Of a DNA stretch of 64,000 nucleotides, positions 12,001 through 22,900 are shown piece after piece; the stretch's first letter is position 1, and the number at the start of each line of letters is the position of its first letter. Made by a program: the position numbers and the translations under genes. The stretch spans positions 28,466,555 to 28,530,554 of the forward strand of contig CM034591.1 in assembly GCA_020091685.1 (NCBI GenBank), given 5' to 3'. The notes under the pieces were generated by a model, which did no database searches, had not been told where the DNA came from, and saw only the letters and a program-made list of their open reading frames with translations. This DNA comes from Lutjanus erythropterus (taxonomy: Eukaryota > Chordata > Actinopteri > Lutjaniformes > Lutjanidae).

Positions 12001-14745
12001 TCATCAGTTCATGCGTGTCAGAGTAGCTCAGACTTTTCTTGGATGAGAGGCGAAACGTCTTCAAAGACATATAAACAAGCCCAGTTGCCTTCAATTTAAT
12101 CTTTTCTTGAGACTAGCAACTCCTGTATTTTGCAAGGTGAAATTACTGGTTTTATTCAAGGAATCTGGTTGTTGTGCAGAGCGCGGTATTTTGCTTATAT
12201 GACAGCAGCTTCTCATCAGAAAAAGCTGTCTGATTGGCAAGGTAAAGTGGTAAAAATATCCTAAAGAGTAGGTAATCAAAAAATCTGAACTATTCCATGG
12301 TGCGAGTAACCGAGCGCGGACAAACTTCTGCAACCCTGACTATGATATCAAACAAAAAGTTAAATTCAGGCAAACCCATTACAAGCAGTACAGCCACATC
12401 AACAACTGCATGCGTAAGTTAACAGTAAAGATATGTTCACCACAGAGCGAGCAGGGAGAGGGGATGGGATGTATTTGACTCACCTGCCCAGCAGTATTTG
12501 AAGACAAACGTTGTCCTCCACAGTGGCAAAGTCTTCAGTTAACGACATATTTCCCACTGATCTTGTTGTCTGTAATACTTTGAGCGTCCAAGTCTTCATC
12601 CAGGCCAAAGGTCCAGTCCAGGAGTTGCTCCCATCAGTTTGTCCTCTGATGTCTGCTGGAAAACTTGCTAAAGCGATAGTTCACCCAAAAATGAAAAGTT
12701 ACTCAATATCTGCTCAAGATCACCAGTTAACAAAACACTCCCGGAGTTTCAGTGGAAAACAGCGTTGCAGCCAAATCCAGTACAATTGAAGTGAAATGTA
12801 ATTGAAAAAAAAAAAAAAAATTCCATACTGCTCTTGTAGTATAATCCAAGTGTCCGTAAACCACAACATTAAAATCTGACCCAAAAAGACGCCATTTACA
12901 CCATGTTTTTAGCCTAAATGTCGACTGCAGCCTCTCAGACCAAAGCTGTGTGCACAAGCCTGAAGCGCACGTTGGGTCTTTCTCACTCTGGAAAGGATTT
13001 TGCACTCAACACCAGCAGGTTTCTGTTGCTCTTGCTCTGCAGTCCGCGGCTGTAGCAAAGAAATGATGTTCCTGGACATTTTCTTCTTTGTTGAAAGTTT
13101 GGGAAGTCAACTGTACACGTAACAAGTCACTATTTCTGAGCAGATCTCTCTCTGTTGAGTCGCCTCCAGGTAGCATGTAAACACAGGTGTGAAGGTATCG
13201 CAAGATCTCGTGTGTCTCTTGTCCCACGAGAGCTTGTGCACCCGCTTCAGGCCTGAGAGCGCAGCTCCGGTCTGAGAGGCTTTTCTGTGTGTTTTTTGTG
13301 TTCCTCTTTTACATTTTAAAACTGGTCACAATCCACTTCTATTGTACTGGATTTGGCTGCAACGCTTGTTTTCCGGTGAAACTCCGGGAGTGTTTTGTGA
13401 ACTGGAGATCTTCACCCATCATCAGCACAGGGGTGAGCAGATTATAGGTGCGTTGAGATGAGCCAGGCCTTTTTTAGAAAAAAAAAAAAAAAAGGCCACG
13501 GAAGCGCCCCTTCAAATGTTTTACTGAAGTCCGAACAGGTACCCGGAGAGGTGGTGAAGTTACTAATCAACAGACGCCAACTGCCACCTGCGTTTCTCTG
13601 GGTCGTCGATCCCTTCAGCAGCAGTGTAATACCACCTTTCACCACACACGCTGGTTGAGATTTCGCATATTATAATCCAGTGGGCGCTGTTTCACTCATT
13701 TTCAAAAACTCAGTGGAAACTTAGGGGAAAGGTTGATTTAATGGAAAACTTAAGTTAAAAATTAAATAAATGGAATAAAATCTATACACATTATAAACAG
13801 AAAAAGGGCACTTATCAAGGTGGATGAAAAATAAAATAAGAAAACCACTGCTCATAAATTAAAATCAGAAACTGTTACTATAAGAAATAATAATCTCTGG
13901 TGATATTTCGTATGATGGTGATGCAAGTGCACTATAGTATACAATATATTGATGTCATAATGGCAATGGCAAAATAATTACAGTAAAGAAAAGAGTGCCT
14001 TGTTAATAGAATGACAGTAGTAGCTTGCATATTGGGATGTGCCTGGCTTCTCTAGAGCAATGGTCCCAAATAGGGGTCCAGGGACCCTCAGGGGTCTGTG
14101 GGAGTCTGCCAGGGGAAAGTTTTCAGATTCATTCATTTAAATTATTATGATATAGAATTATTATTTTTGTTTATGTACAGAAGACTTCATTACAGCTGAA
14201 ATTTATTTCATGATTAGACTTTGATTAGACTTTTAGCAATCATTACACTTATGCACTTTACACAAACTATTTCCTATCTACAAACAATTTGCAGGCCTTT
14301 ATCATATTTAATTCCCAGGGGAGGTCTATTATTTATTTGCTTATTCATAGTTAAGCTGGTGGCTCAATCTGAGTGGCATGAAAGTTGTCAGCTGGTCATT
14401 CTGGACTTCAGTTCATCAGTCCACCTCTGACATAGAGTTCTTCATCCAAGTACATCAAAAATTTTATGTATTTTATGTTATGCAATGGTGGAAGAGGCAC
14501 CCAGATCATGTGCTTCAGTAAGAGTACCAATACAACAATCTAAAAAAAACATTACTAGTATAAGTGCTGCATTCAGTACTCATACTGCATAAAAACAATA
14601 TGACATCAATTTCTCAGTCAGGTTAACTGTTCATTTACTCATCTTTGTGTGCTTTGTGTTTTTCTAGGAGGACGATGATGAGTATGGCATGACTGTGGAG
14701 AATCCCAATGCCAATGGACTTTTCATTACCAGTGAAGACCTGTAG
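26..14745 (+). CDS. chs1: Chitin synthase (animal type), C-terminal 867 residues, 5' partial
   Basis: Membrane enzyme polymerising UDP-GlcNAc into chitin. I joined 21 exons: 26-173, 1610-1675, 1780-1955, 2173-2231, 3044-3244, 3379-3547, 4208-4323, 5679-5858, 5977-6081, 6645-6762, 7418-7499, 7583-7821, 8181-8311, 8451-8532, 8944-9097, 9385-9489, 9780-9890, 10529-10666, 10810-10889, 11475-11541, 14668-14745. Every junction is GT-AG and the phases close on a TAG. Numbered from the first complete visible codon, ALDGDTDF (about 112-119) carries catalytic aspartates, EDRW is about 218-221 and QRRRW about 255-259. A cluster of hydrophobic segments follows, then SWGTRE near 438. The later cytosolic part has an Asp-rich run and charged helical stretches, followed by two more membrane segments (exons 10529 and 10810). 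These are the family hallmarks. The missing part should hold the N-terminal membrane domain. Mammals lack this gene; fishes and amphibians keep it. Confidence 0.95.
530..845. repeat. Dispersed repeat, ATTATTTTCTTGATTAATC family
   Basis: It lies in the first visible chs1 intron. It contains a GATTAATCAATTAGTCTATG block and an AAATGTCAAAAATGGTGAAG block, sequences I associate with a short repeat that is very common in percomorph genomes. A diverged relative is at about 32595-32860. Boundaries are approximate. Confidence 0.45.
1780..3547 (+). other. chs1: Catalytic exons of chitin synthase
   Basis: Four exons encode the GT2 glycosyltransferase core. Exon 1780-1955 has ALDGDTDF. Exons 2173-2231 and 3044-3244 give the conserved stretch with CGRIHPTG and GPMVWYQKFEYAVGHW, then FRGSAIMDD. 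Exon 3379-3547 carries both GEDRW, with the presumed catalytic base Asp, and QRRRW, the processivity motif. None of the key residues is substituted, so I infer a functional enzyme. Residue roles are taken from the family and were not tested here. Confidence 0.9.
3707..4165. repeat. MITE-like element with GGTATTG/TAGGG termini
   Basis: In the chs1 intron after exon 3379-3547. The left end TAGGGCTGGGACACCAATAC is roughly inverted at the right end, GTATTGATTACCAATACCCATCCCTA. This is the typical look of short hAT-like teleost elements. There is no coding capacity; the open frames across it are chance. Confidence 0.6.
6158..6515. repeat. Short dispersed repeat, first copy (MITE-like)
   Basis: It lies in the chs1 intron 6082-6644. 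It begins near AAAGCTACTACAAGGAACTT and ends near CATGCAATAGCTTTAG, with imperfectly inverted ends. It shares several blocks with the ddx21 intron copy at 19436-19700. A short related fragment (GGAGCCCCCTGTGGGCAAAA) is at about 31000-31020. Confidence 0.6.
8181..8311 (+). other. chs1: chs1 exon with poly-aspartate run
   Basis: This 131-nt exon encodes a Ser/Asp segment in which a SSDDDSDDDD-type start leads into an uninterrupted run of about ten Asp, ending DYTIGDLEERVDVPV. It lies in the cytosolic region after the SWGTRE motif. The run is built from GAC/GAT repeats, so its length may vary between individuals. No function is assigned. Confidence 0.85.
8420..8446 (+). repeat. (GT)n tract forming a chs1 acceptor region
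   Basis: A GT run extends to 4 nt before the AG of exon 8451-8532 and stands in place of an ordinary pyrimidine tract. Confidence 0.85.
10270..10309. repeat. TG/TA microsatellite in a chs1 intron
   Basis: An alternating purine-pyrimidine run of TG then TA then TG, upstream of exon 10529. Confidence 0.85.
12100..12320. repeat. Dispersed repeat shared with a kifbp intron
   Basis: Blocks GGTGAAATTACTGGTTTT, GGAATCTGGTTG, GCAGAGCGCGG and TTCTCATCAGAAAAAGCTG have counterparts in the same order at 51190-51420. It is therefore a mobile repeat rather than unique sequence. The family name is unknown to me. Confidence 0.55.
12671..13444. mobile_element. Foldback nonautonomous DNA element, copy 1
   Basis: The left end AAGCGATAGTTCACCCAAAA leads into an arm whose inverted copy lies at about 13290-13444. 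Both arms contain ACAAAACACTCCCGGAGTTTC and CAAATCCAGTACAAT blocks, in opposite orientation. The outermost 25-30 bp of the right arm are missing. The core at about 13030-13230 matches the core of the element at 49903-50552, but inverted. There is no transposase, and the 222-nt open frame inside it is part of the repeat. Confidence 0.75.
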
Positions 14746-15727
14746 TCAGTAACAGCCAACTGGAACGGTGAAACCCGACAACCAGTGCACATTGGCATCA
14801 CCAGTAGCAACCAACCAGCATATCTCTTACCACCAAAGCGGCTGGCATTCAAACGTTTATCTTTCACAATGCATAAATACGGTACATTTTAATGATCAAA
14901 CAGCAGAGCGTAGCTTGTCAGCCACTGTTTGTCGACAGACTACGTCTTAATCTTGATGTCACAGGGAATCATCTCATCTGCAGCTGTCCTGCAACAGGCG
15001 TTTTGCCTCTCAGCTAGTGACACAGGGGAAATTAACCATAACAGATCCAATAAGCTTTGTTTGACAATATAAAATGAGGAATTATTAAGCTGTGAGCTCA
15101 GGTTTTTTACACAGTGGGAAATCAGGTATGAGGGGTTTTAATGATCATTATTTGAATGTGTTTGCTGTCCACAGACTACTATCACAGACTAATTGAATGT
15201 CCTTATCCAAATTGAGGGTCTAAAGATAGAGGGGTGGTGCATGTTGTACAGCTTGCACATCCAATTGTACAACAGTTTAGAAGGTTTGAAAACAAAATCT
15301 GTATATCAGTGTCATCTGGTGATTTCTCTTTTTTGTTTGTTTTTGTTTACTTATGTGTCTTAATTGGAAAAAGCACTTTTTTATGCCTCTGGATGTAGAT
15401 GGAACCAAATCATTTTAATTAAAAAATGTATATCTGAGCTCCTTGTCAATCAAAACTAATACTTGAATGTGTTGCTCTCAATGCCAGTCGTCCTTCGAAG
15501 ATTTTTATGCAAAATTTGCACATGAAGTACTGTTAGGAATACTTTTAACATTGTATTGTTCAACCTCACATATTTTATACTATAGTTTCTGATGTAATTT
15601 ACACTGTTTTCTTTTTAATAGTGTGTACAGATGGTATTAGTGTAATTTAAGTTTACGAATCATGTATACCAATTGTAGCAGTGCATTTTACAAAGGAGTA
15701 GTAAAAAGAAAGTATTGATTTGTTCAA

Positions 15728-15733
15728 AATAAA
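15728..15733 (+). terminator. chs1: chs1 polyadenylation signal (AATAAA)
   Basis: First canonical AATAAA in an AT-rich 3' UTR, about 980 nt past the chs1 stop. A GT-rich stretch (tcttgtctgtttt) follows within 25 nt, as expected for a downstream element. The mRNA end is inferred. Confidence 0.6.
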
Positions 15734-16117
15734 CATGAAAAATTAAGCATCTTGTCTGTTTTATTTAAACATATCTAAAATAAGATTACAAGCTTAGCAT
15801 ACATATTCATCTTCTAACACTTTATATGAGTAAAACATTTTTTCTGTTCTTTGACTTGATATACTTTTCTAATGTTTTTCAATAGTTGTTGATAATATCA
15901 CAGAAAAGTGCCTATTAAACTATGGTCAAAAAGTGAATAATAAGTAAATTAATCTTTTTTAAACACGTCTTCTTTAAGCCCAGCTGAAGTTAAAAGTTAA
16001 GTGTCAAGTTCCTGAAAGTCATTAACACTGAAAATTAAACTTCAAAATGTTTTGCACTTATATATGCTTATTTTACACACATATAAAAAGACATAACACA
16101 ACTTGAGTTGACCTTTT

Positions 16118-16123
16118 TTTATT
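16118..16123 (-). terminator. ddx21: Possible distal ddx21 polyadenylation signal
   Basis: A minus-strand AATAAA about 815 nt beyond the ddx21 stop. A proximal alternative lies at 16737-16742. The sequence alone does not show which is used. Confidence 0.4.
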
Positions 16124-16937
16124 AAGTCATTTCATTCAAATGAATGGAAGCAGTAGACACAGTTATTAAATAGAGGCAATTGCAAAGCAATCATCCAATA
16201 CATATTTGGGGACAGATTTAAGCTGAGGGTGAGGCAGCAATCCAACACTGAGCACAACTCAGCCGTCTCACCACTGGTCTTTGTGGGTGCACAGTAAAAA
16301 CATAGCACCTCCCACAAGACAGTATCTGCAGTAGAGTGCACACTCGTCGTTAAGTATTGATGTCATATCACAACAAGTAGCGTGTTTACCAGTTGTTAGG
16401 TCAGAGATGCTCAGGTCTGATTACTGTCACCATTCCCCAAACACCCAGTATAAAAAGAGTAACTACTTTACCTCAGTGGGTAACGCATTCAAACTTTCAA
16501 GTCATCACACAATGCTCAACTTTTTTGATCCTGTCATTTCAAACATAGCAACTGAAAGATGTAATTCAGCTGCGAAGAACAAATTCATGAGGTGCAATGA
16601 ATGACAGACCCATGAGGCATTATAAAATGGCTGCCAGTGGTACTGTGTTAAATACTGTAAACACAGAAACTGATCTTAAACCCAGAGGAAACAGCTACTG
16701 GGAAATAAATCTAATTTATCAGATTACATGTGATACTTTATTTTCAGACAACAGAACCTGGTAATTTAATGTACTGTATATATAAAGCTAATGAATATTT
16801 GAAAACTTTCAATTCAGCTTGCATCAGGATGAAGATTTCCCCCAGCCATACACCGATGGCTCTCACTGACAGCCAATAAAAATTACTGCCACCCCAGATG
16901 AGTGACAGTCAGTCTTATCAGTCCACAGGTTGGCACT

Positions 16938-19900
16938 TCAATAATCAAAAGCTTGACTGAAGCTGCGTTTGTGTCCTCCTCTGTTGTTGCCACCACCACC
17001 ACCGCTCCGGAAGCTGTTACCACGGCCGCCATGTCCCCCAAAATTTCGCCCCCGTCCACCTCTGAATCCTCCTCCTCTGTCACCGCGGTTACCGCTGCCA
17101 AAGCCTCGGTTGCCACGGTTACTGAACTGCTTCTCCTCCAGGTCTGGGAGCTCTGTGGCTACAGTCAGTTGCCATCGGCGACCATCCTTCCAGTTCTCCT
17201 GTTGAAGGATCAAGTGGGGTGAAAAGGACATTAGCAGGACTATCACATTTGATCAATTGATCAATTTTCACTCATTTGATCTTGTAGAGACTAAAACACA
17301 TCTTCAGCAGAAGGGAGTTTCCACTGTTGTTCTCACCTGAATCTCCTTGACTTTGTCTGCCGGGACATCAAAACAAACTCCCTGTAATAAACAGAATAAG
17401 ATGGTGAGTGTTCTTCATACTGTTTTTGAGAGGAGTCAGTGTTTGTACCTGCTGTGCTAAGAGTCACAACAGACATGGTCACACATACAGAAGGCTTTCA
17501 CACATTTACTTTTTGCGGCTAACAGGTGTGTTGCTTTTTACTTGCTGTGGATAACTGGTTGTGTGCCACGTCTAGTGCAGCTGTAGAAGCTGAATTCACA
17601 TATAAACTAAACAATACTGGTTTTGTTTTTTTGTTTTTTTTCTTAATAAATTACACCGGCTCTTCACTAAATCTGCATTTTGATTTACCACCAGGTTTCC
17701 CATTTACTTTTTCATTTGCCAAGTCTATTACTTTCATTTCTGACTGTGGGCACTATGGGGGCTTTTTTGGCAAGACACTGGTTGCTCTAACAAGAGCAAT
17801 GATTGGCTATCATCTGGACCCAATTATTTGTAAGCTACATCCATGCTCAACTTTAGAACTGTATATCAAATCAAATATTGTCTTCCCAGTACAGAGATTA
17901 TTCAAAACCTTACAGTGGCTCTCATACTGAAATACAATGTAATTAAAAGCAGACAAAAAAAATGTAACAAATAAAAATGCCTTTAAAGCATATATTAATG
18001 GAAGCAGCACCTCACATATGTTTGTGTGTGTACATACCGTTCTGCCTTTGAGGAAGGTCATTCTGTGAATGTGGTTCTCAATCTGTTCTCCAAGCTGTTC
18101 CTTGATGGTTCTCCAGGCATAACCCAAATTATGCATCTCCTGAGAGCACACCAACTGCACAGTGGTGTAGCCCTGCAAAAACAAACACAAACAATAAGTT
18201 AGCTGGAAATACAGTTATACAGCACCTAAAAGCACAACAAATTCATGACTTAATCGAAATTGAGCACAAGCACAACATTTTTAAGTGTCTAACAGGGATA
18301 ACTTGTCAGGTGGACACGTGGGTGTCAAAGGGCAGTTGCAGTTTGAAGTACTTTGCAGTTGCTCAACCCTTGCAGGATCCACTGTATAGCTGCTGGAGTG
18401 TTTTAGTTAACCTTATTTTTACACAAGTGTGTCCAGATTTGTTACTATACTGTATGTCAGGGATTTTTTTTAGAGAAACTGGGAGACAGTCAAATTATTC
18501 CATATTGATGCTTTAAACTTACAGGCTTATTTCGCTCAGATCAATTTCTTCCTAACATGACTTCAAGGCTTCCTTGCTTGTTGATCTTAAATACATTTGT
18601 TCTTATTTTTGATTGCATTTACCTTTTTTTTTTTTTGCTTATGACTCAGTATTCTGTCATAATGTTTTCAGGTCTGCATATTAATTTTATTTCTTGATCT
18701 TTTTATTCAAATGACACTTGTAACAGATGTAGTGAGTATGGTTTGGGACGATGGGAGAGCCCTTATGTTTATGTCCTTGTTGATGTTAATGTGTCAATAT
18801 TGTGTTGTTTGATTGTTTAACTTCTCATTTCTCAATGTTTATTGATGCACATGATTTGCACCAAAGCACCCCCTTGAAAACAAGATGATACATCTCAAGG
18901 GGTTTATCCTCTTATTTAAATTTTGAAATGAAATGAAATGCGGGCCACAACTGGCCAACCAAAGTTTCCCTTCCAGCTGTAATATGGCTAATGCAAACTG
19001 AACAGCTTCCTGCTGCTGCAGCTTCTCATTAAAAGTATTTAATGGTGAAAGACAAGTTAACCGTTATTATCAAGTAGTCACAGGAAATGCAATTTGTAAG
19101 TAAGCTTAGCTTTACCACTATCATTCATCAAAAATGTGTTTACAAAACAAGACAACAGTTGTTTTCTACATTTCCTGATGGCAGATCAGTTTTTCATATA
19201 TTGCAAGGAATAATGGAAAAAAGGAGCAGCCACAGTAAGCTTCTAAACATCTTACCAACTCCTTTCATTTTCACGGTTCAGACTGATGGCATGTGCAGTA
19301 TAAACAATGCAGTCTGAATTCTGTGAACTGTAGTATTAATCCTCATTTGCTGTTACCACCAGTAACTACAGGTGTTGCATACACAATAATGGTGCAACTG
19401 CACAATCTCCGCAAGGTCTGAGAGCATTTTCTCGTTAGTTATGTAGGTAATTTTTGGAGGCTCCTGTGGACAAAAGCACTACTCACTGTGATTTTGCCTG
19501 AGAACATGTAAACACAGGCTCAATTCACCCGTGTTCAAACTAAGAATCTGATCCAGTGGCAGGCATTAAGAACAACAATAAAGAAATAGCTGATCTTCTC
19601 ATGGATGCTCCCTTTAACTTATGTAGGTCATGTAGAGGCACCAGTAATAAATTGAGATAACCAGTTAAAAACTCCTTGTAGTGGCTTTTAGTATCTAGTT
19701 ATCATTATGGATTTCCCATTTTTTTTTTTGAAACTTTAATGTTTATTGGTTTTTTGTTAGAACAGTCAACCCCACAAATCAAGAATGTCAACTTCTGACT
19801 TTTTTCACAAATAGGAAAAAAAAAAAAAAAAAAAAAAGATCACACATACAAGAAAATAAAAAACACAATAAACAAAAGTAAAAACACAACAGTCATGGTT

Positions 19901-22900
19901 ATGGGTGTCTGTAGTCTAAAAAGGGCATATACAAGTTCATCATCTTAAGGTTTAAATATCAATAGGTCCATGCTCATTTTCCTTTTTTGTCGTAGACCAT
20001 CCATTTCCTCCATTTGCACATAAACACATTTTCTCTCAGTCTAAGCAAATAGGTCATTTTTTCCATAGTATAAATCTCTCTCACAATTTCTAACCAATGT
20101 TCTATGGTAGGAGGGTCTGCTTTACACCAATTTCTTGTTATTGCCTTCTTACTTGTTACCAACAATATCTTGGTTAAATACCTATCATTATCAATGACAT
20201 AGTTGTTTATATTACACAGGTATATGACTTTGCATTCCCTTGGTATTGGATATCCCAAAATGTCTTTAATTACATCGCTTACATTTTTCCAAAATAAATT
20301 TAATTTATGGCACTCCCAAAAAATGTGTGTATGATTTGCCTCTCTATTCCCACACATCCTCCAACATGCTTGTTGTGAACCACTTTGTTTGCTCTTTATT
20401 GTAGGTGTGATGAAATAGCGGGTCAAGTTTTTCCACCCAAACTCCCTCCATGTCTTTGAACTTGTAGTAGTATGTTGTGTTTCACACATGTTGAGCCATT
20501 CATCCCTTGTAATTTCAATGTTTAGCTCTCTCTCCCATTTTGCTTTGATGTACATAGTTGAGGAAGGTTTGCAATCTCTTAAATTTTGGTACAGAGTAGA
20601 AATTATTTTGAACCGTGTCCCATTGTATGTCCGAATCATTGTATCAATTATTCCGTTCAGTGTTTTTGTGTATTGCATTTCCTTCATAAAATAATCTCTT
20701 AGTTGTAAATATCTAAAAAAATCCCCATTTTCTAACATATTTTTCTCCTTGAGAGCCTGAAAGCTCATTATATTTCCATCTTTCATTATTGTGCACAGTG
20801 CTGTAATTCCCTTCCTCTCCCAATTTCTAAAATTTTGGTCAATCCAGCTTGGTTTGAATCTATCATCATAGGCAAACCAACTCAACAAGTTCACCTCCCT
20901 TTCCAATTTATATTGTTTAATCAAGTCAGACCAAATATTCAACGTGTGAAAACTTATTGGGTCTATTGAGTCTTGTAAAACCTTGATCTGTTTAATATTA
21001 CCAATTAGGGACTGGACTGGAATATTAGCCACAGTCATCTCAATATCTTTCCACTTTGCACAATAATCCTTGTCACACCACTTAATTATTGGTGCAAGCT
21101 GTGCTGCATGGTAGTAATCTTTTAAATTTGGGAGTGCCATACCACCCTTGTTTTTGGTCAGTTGCAATGTGCAATATTTTATTCGTGGTTTTTTACCATT
21201 CCATATAAATCTAGATATCATCCTGTCCCAAATCTTAAACCTTTCTTGAGGAATCTTAATAGGAAGCGACTGAAAGAAGTACAGCAGCCGAGGAAGGATG
21301 TTCATCTTGATTACTTCAATTCTTGAAGAAAAGTCTAATGGGATGACTGACCATCTCTCAATGTCTCTTTTAATCTGTGAATGAATCTGGTCATAATTTG
21401 TTCTGTATAAATGATTCAATTGTTTTGTTAGGGTCACACCGAGATATCTCATTATTTTTGAGTTCCATTTCAGTGGAAAATTTCCACTAATTTCTTGAGA
21501 TGGAGTATAATGAAAACATAAAATCTGTGTTTTATTTACATTTACCTTATAACCTGCATGGTCTCCATACATGTTTATAAGATGCATCAAATGAGGGAAA
21601 CTTGTATTAGGGCTGTCTAAATATATTATAATATCATCCGCGAATAAACTAATTATGTGTTTCTGTCCTTTAATATAAATTCCCTTTAATTCCTCGCTCT
21701 GCCTCACAGCCTGAGCAAACGGCTCAATGTATAAAGCAAAGAGCAGAGGGGAAAGACAACAGCCCTGTCGTGTGCCCCTATTTAGCATTATTCTTTCTGT
21801 GAGACTACCATTTATTTTTATTCTAGCTGTTGGGTTTCGATATATAGTTTTTATGCACTTAATCGAGTCTTCATTGAACCCAAACCGTTCTAAAACCAGA
21901 TACAGGAAGTTCCAATTGACACTGTCAAAAGCCTTTTCGGCATCAAGGCTTACCAGGATGGAACTGTTTTTCCTTTTTTCTATTGTATTAATTATTTGCA
22001 GAGTCCTCCTGATGCTGTCTTGTGTTTGACGTCCGACAATGAAACCGGTTTGATCTTCATCAATTAAATCAGTTATAAATTTCTCAAATCTCTTTGCTAA
22101 AATAGATGTGTATATCTTGTAGTCTACATTAAGGATAGATATGGGTCTAAAATTACTGCAGTATTCTGTGTCTTTCCCCTCTTTGGGTATTACGGAAATG
22201 GTTGCTTCACTCCAAGAGGGTGGTAACTGGCCCTCTTTAAGAGTCCAATTAAAGGATGCTGTTAGAAGAGGTATCAGCTCCTCTTTAAAGGCCCGATACC
22301 ACTCCAATGGAAAACCGTCACTTCCAGGTGACTTACCGGCTTTGAGTCTAGATATGGCCTTTGATACCTCCTCGAGTGTGATAGGAGCTGTGAGGCTGTT
22401 GTTCTGCTTTTCCCCAATATTCGGTAAATCAAGAGAATTGAGGAACTGCCTTTTTGCTTCCTCATTAGAGGAGGGCGGTTGTGTGTATAATATCTTATAA
22501 TATTCTTTGAATGCATTTTCTATTTCTGTTGTGTCATGTTTCAATTGGCCTGAGTGAGGGTCTCTGATCTTATGTATAGTGTGTAGGGATTGTTGTTTCC
22601 TAAGTCGCCTTGCTAGTAGTCTGGTGGCTTTAGGGCCTTCTTCATAGTACTCCTGTTTTACAAATCTAAGCTTTTTCTCTATTTCTCCTTCCAAAATATT
22701 GTCTATCTCCCGTTTAATATTTTTTATTTCCTGTAGGAGCTCTGTTTTGTGGGTAATTTGATATTTTATTTCCATGTTTTTTAAATTTTCGGTCAAATTT
22801 AGATACGTAGCCTGTTTTAATTTCTTTTGTAGTGAAGTGATGGCTATTAATTTCCCCCGTATGACTGCCTTCATAGCATCCCATAGAATAGTCGGACTTA

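Larger units (their letters stand above)
11542..14667 (+). other. chs1: Last chs1 intron, 3.1 kb, filled with repeat debris
   Basis: No exon is seen. A block near 12040-12065 (GATGAGAGGCGAAACGTCTT) is a common teleost repeat sequence. A second repeat lies at about 12100-12320 and is shared with a kifbp intron. A foldback element occupies 12671-13444. A/T-rich unique-looking sequence and a 'ggggtccagggaccctcagg' repeat fragment near 14070-14120 fill the rest. Confidence 0.6.
14746..16937. other. Tail-to-tail 3' UTR region between chs1 and ddx21
   Basis: No coding exon is seen. The left part is the chs1 3' UTR to about 15,750. The right part is presumably ddx21 3' UTR on the minus strand. Minus-strand AATAAA hexamers lie at 16742-16737 and 16123-16118; if the distal one is used, the two transcripts end only about 370 bp apart. 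The sequence is AT-rich and I recognise no mobile element in it. Confidence 0.6.

Noticed and set aside
13006-13227. Possible small protein containing STERDLLRN, similar to one at 50334-50522
   Set aside because: The two frames match because both lie in the core of the same nonautonomous repeat. They differ in length and end, and no family is recognised.
16902-17222. Plus-strand frames rich in Pro or Thr/Ala
   Set aside because: They are shadows of the Gly/Arg-rich last exon of ddx21 on the minus strand.
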